A stretch of DNA of 42,843 bases from JBFHES01 sp041584015 (GTDB taxonomy: Bacteria > Bacteroidota > Bacteroidia > Bacteroidales > M50B96). Where the stretch lies: assembly GCA_041584015.1 (NCBI GenBank), contig JBFHES010000008.1, forward strand, positions 1 to 42,843. Reading direction: 5' to 3'. Of the stretch, positions 42,313-42,843 are shown one piece after another (the stretch's first letter is position 1; each line of letters opens with the position of its first letter). The notes below the pieces were generated by a model that searched no databases, was not told where the DNA came from, and worked only from the letters and a program-made list of their open reading frames with translations. The translations under genes and the position numbers were made by a program.

Positions 42313-42700
42313 GAGTTTTCCATGAGAACTTTCTCGCCAGATGATTTAAGACGATCAAATTTGTAACAAACAACTATACTTGATTGCCCCGAAAAGGTTG
42401 CATTTCTGTTAAGGTATTTTCTGTTTTATTTATAGGTAAGATCATTTAAACTATATTTTGTTGAATATTATTAAATTCCGGAAACCTTATTTATTAAAAC
42501 CGGATCACCTGAAATTTTCGGTGAGTTTGTGTTTACATACCAAACGTAAATAATTCTGAATAGAAGAACTGTTGATTAAGAATAAGCTCTAACATACAGC
42601 ATCGAATCACCTTGGCGCTTCGCCCAAATCCGACTTCATTTGTTCATCTAAATTATATTTTCAATGGAATTCACGTTTTCCGCTACGCTCCAATTTTTCG

Positions 42701-42830
42701 CTTGATCGCAAAAACGAAGCAAAAAAGATCAAGGCTGCGCGCTTCTCACTCAAAAAAGCTACGGCGATGACTTAAATTGTTTTAAACTCACTCTTTTCGT
42801 TCCACAAAGAGCTCAAGCAGAAAACAATTT
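42701..42830. repeat. Nested inverted repeats, possible dispersed Bacteroidota intergenic element
   Basis: Three inverted pairs follow one another: CTTGATC (42701-42707) / GATCAAG (42727-42733); an outer pair AAATTGTTTT (42774-42783) / AAAACAATTT (42821-42830); and inside it CTCTTT (42791-42796) / AAAGAG (42806-42811). The wording resembles repeats I have seen in Bacteroidota genomes, but I cannot search for other copies, and the element may continue past the window edge. Confidence 0.45.
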
Positions 42831-42843
42831 TAAACAGTATTTC

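Larger units (their letters stand above)
42177..42843. other. Gene-free stretch at the window end
   Basis: After the permease there is a terminator (42284-42312), then AT-rich sequence with a small stem TCACC/GGTGA near 42505-42525, and from about 42600 a segment with several inverted repeats. Open frames here are in short shadow frames without family features and are not called. The region looks intergenic, possibly with a dispersed repeat at the end. Confidence 0.5.

Noticed and set aside
42079..42366. Plus-strand open frame of 95 codons, Cys-rich
   Set aside because: The first part is a shifted frame of the permease 3' end, and the rest reads through the permease terminator.

Overview
The window comes from a low-GC member of the Bacteroidota, probably an environmental or marine Bacteroidales/Marinilabiliales-type bacterium. 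The main evidence is two secreted proteins with type IX secretion system (T9SS) C-terminal sorting domains, a TonB-dependent receptor paired with a DUF4249 lipoprotein, many signal peptides ending in '-Q' just after the cleavage site, candidate promoters with the Bacteroidota -7 element TAnnTTTG, and the purA/Fur-family gene pair. Rank below phylum is inference. No tRNA, rRNA, CRISPR array, insertion sequence or prophage gene was seen.

Layout. 1-2078 (minus): two adjacent sensor histidine kinases, the upstream one a membrane hybrid kinase with a receiver domain, the downstream one cut by the window edge. 2441-7575: secreted hydrolases, namely a lipoprotein isoaspartyl peptidase/asparaginase, a 5'-nucleotidase-family metallophosphoesterase, and a convergent T9SS-exported OB-fold/phospholipase-D-type enzyme that could be a nuclease. 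7843-9718: purA and a Fur-family regulator. 10072-19813: an envelope-glycan decoration island. On the minus strand it has an MBOAT acyltransferase, an SGNH-like partner, a WecE-type sugar aminotransferase and an unrecognised CxxC/propeller-like protein. On the plus strand it has three tandem sulfotransferases and a flippase. 19810-22936 (minus): SLC12-type transporter, small PH-like membrane protein, coaD. 23055-24449 (minus): dapD and tsaC. 24520-28725 (minus): a 1401-residue T9SS surface protein. 29113-33461 (minus): TonB receptor, DUF4249 lipoprotein and trxB. 33685-36237 (plus): an unrecognised secreted protein built of eight 70-residue repeats. 36273-38559 (minus): NatA/NatB-type ABC exporter. 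38703-40529 (minus): grpE-dnaJ. 40711-41262 (minus): TlpA-like thioredoxin. 41400-42176 (plus): an orphan ModB/WtpB-type permease. 42177-42843: a gene-free stretch ending in nested inverted repeats.

How genes work together. The decoration island can add amino, O-acyl and sulfate groups to a lipid-linked or exported glycan and flip it, but it carries no glycosyltransferase, so the backbone must be made elsewhere. The secreted nuclease-like protein, nucleotidase and asparaginase fit extracellular scavenging of phosphate, nucleosides and nitrogen. The remaining genes are mostly housekeeping (purA, coaD, dapD, tsaC, trxB, grpE-dnaJ).

The least explained items are the 70-residue repeat protein, the 13-bp inverted repeat with a 9-nt spacer upstream of grpE, the triplicated sulfotransferases without glycosyltransferases, and the hybrid kinase whose two ATP-binding glycine boxes each have a Gly-to-Thr change.
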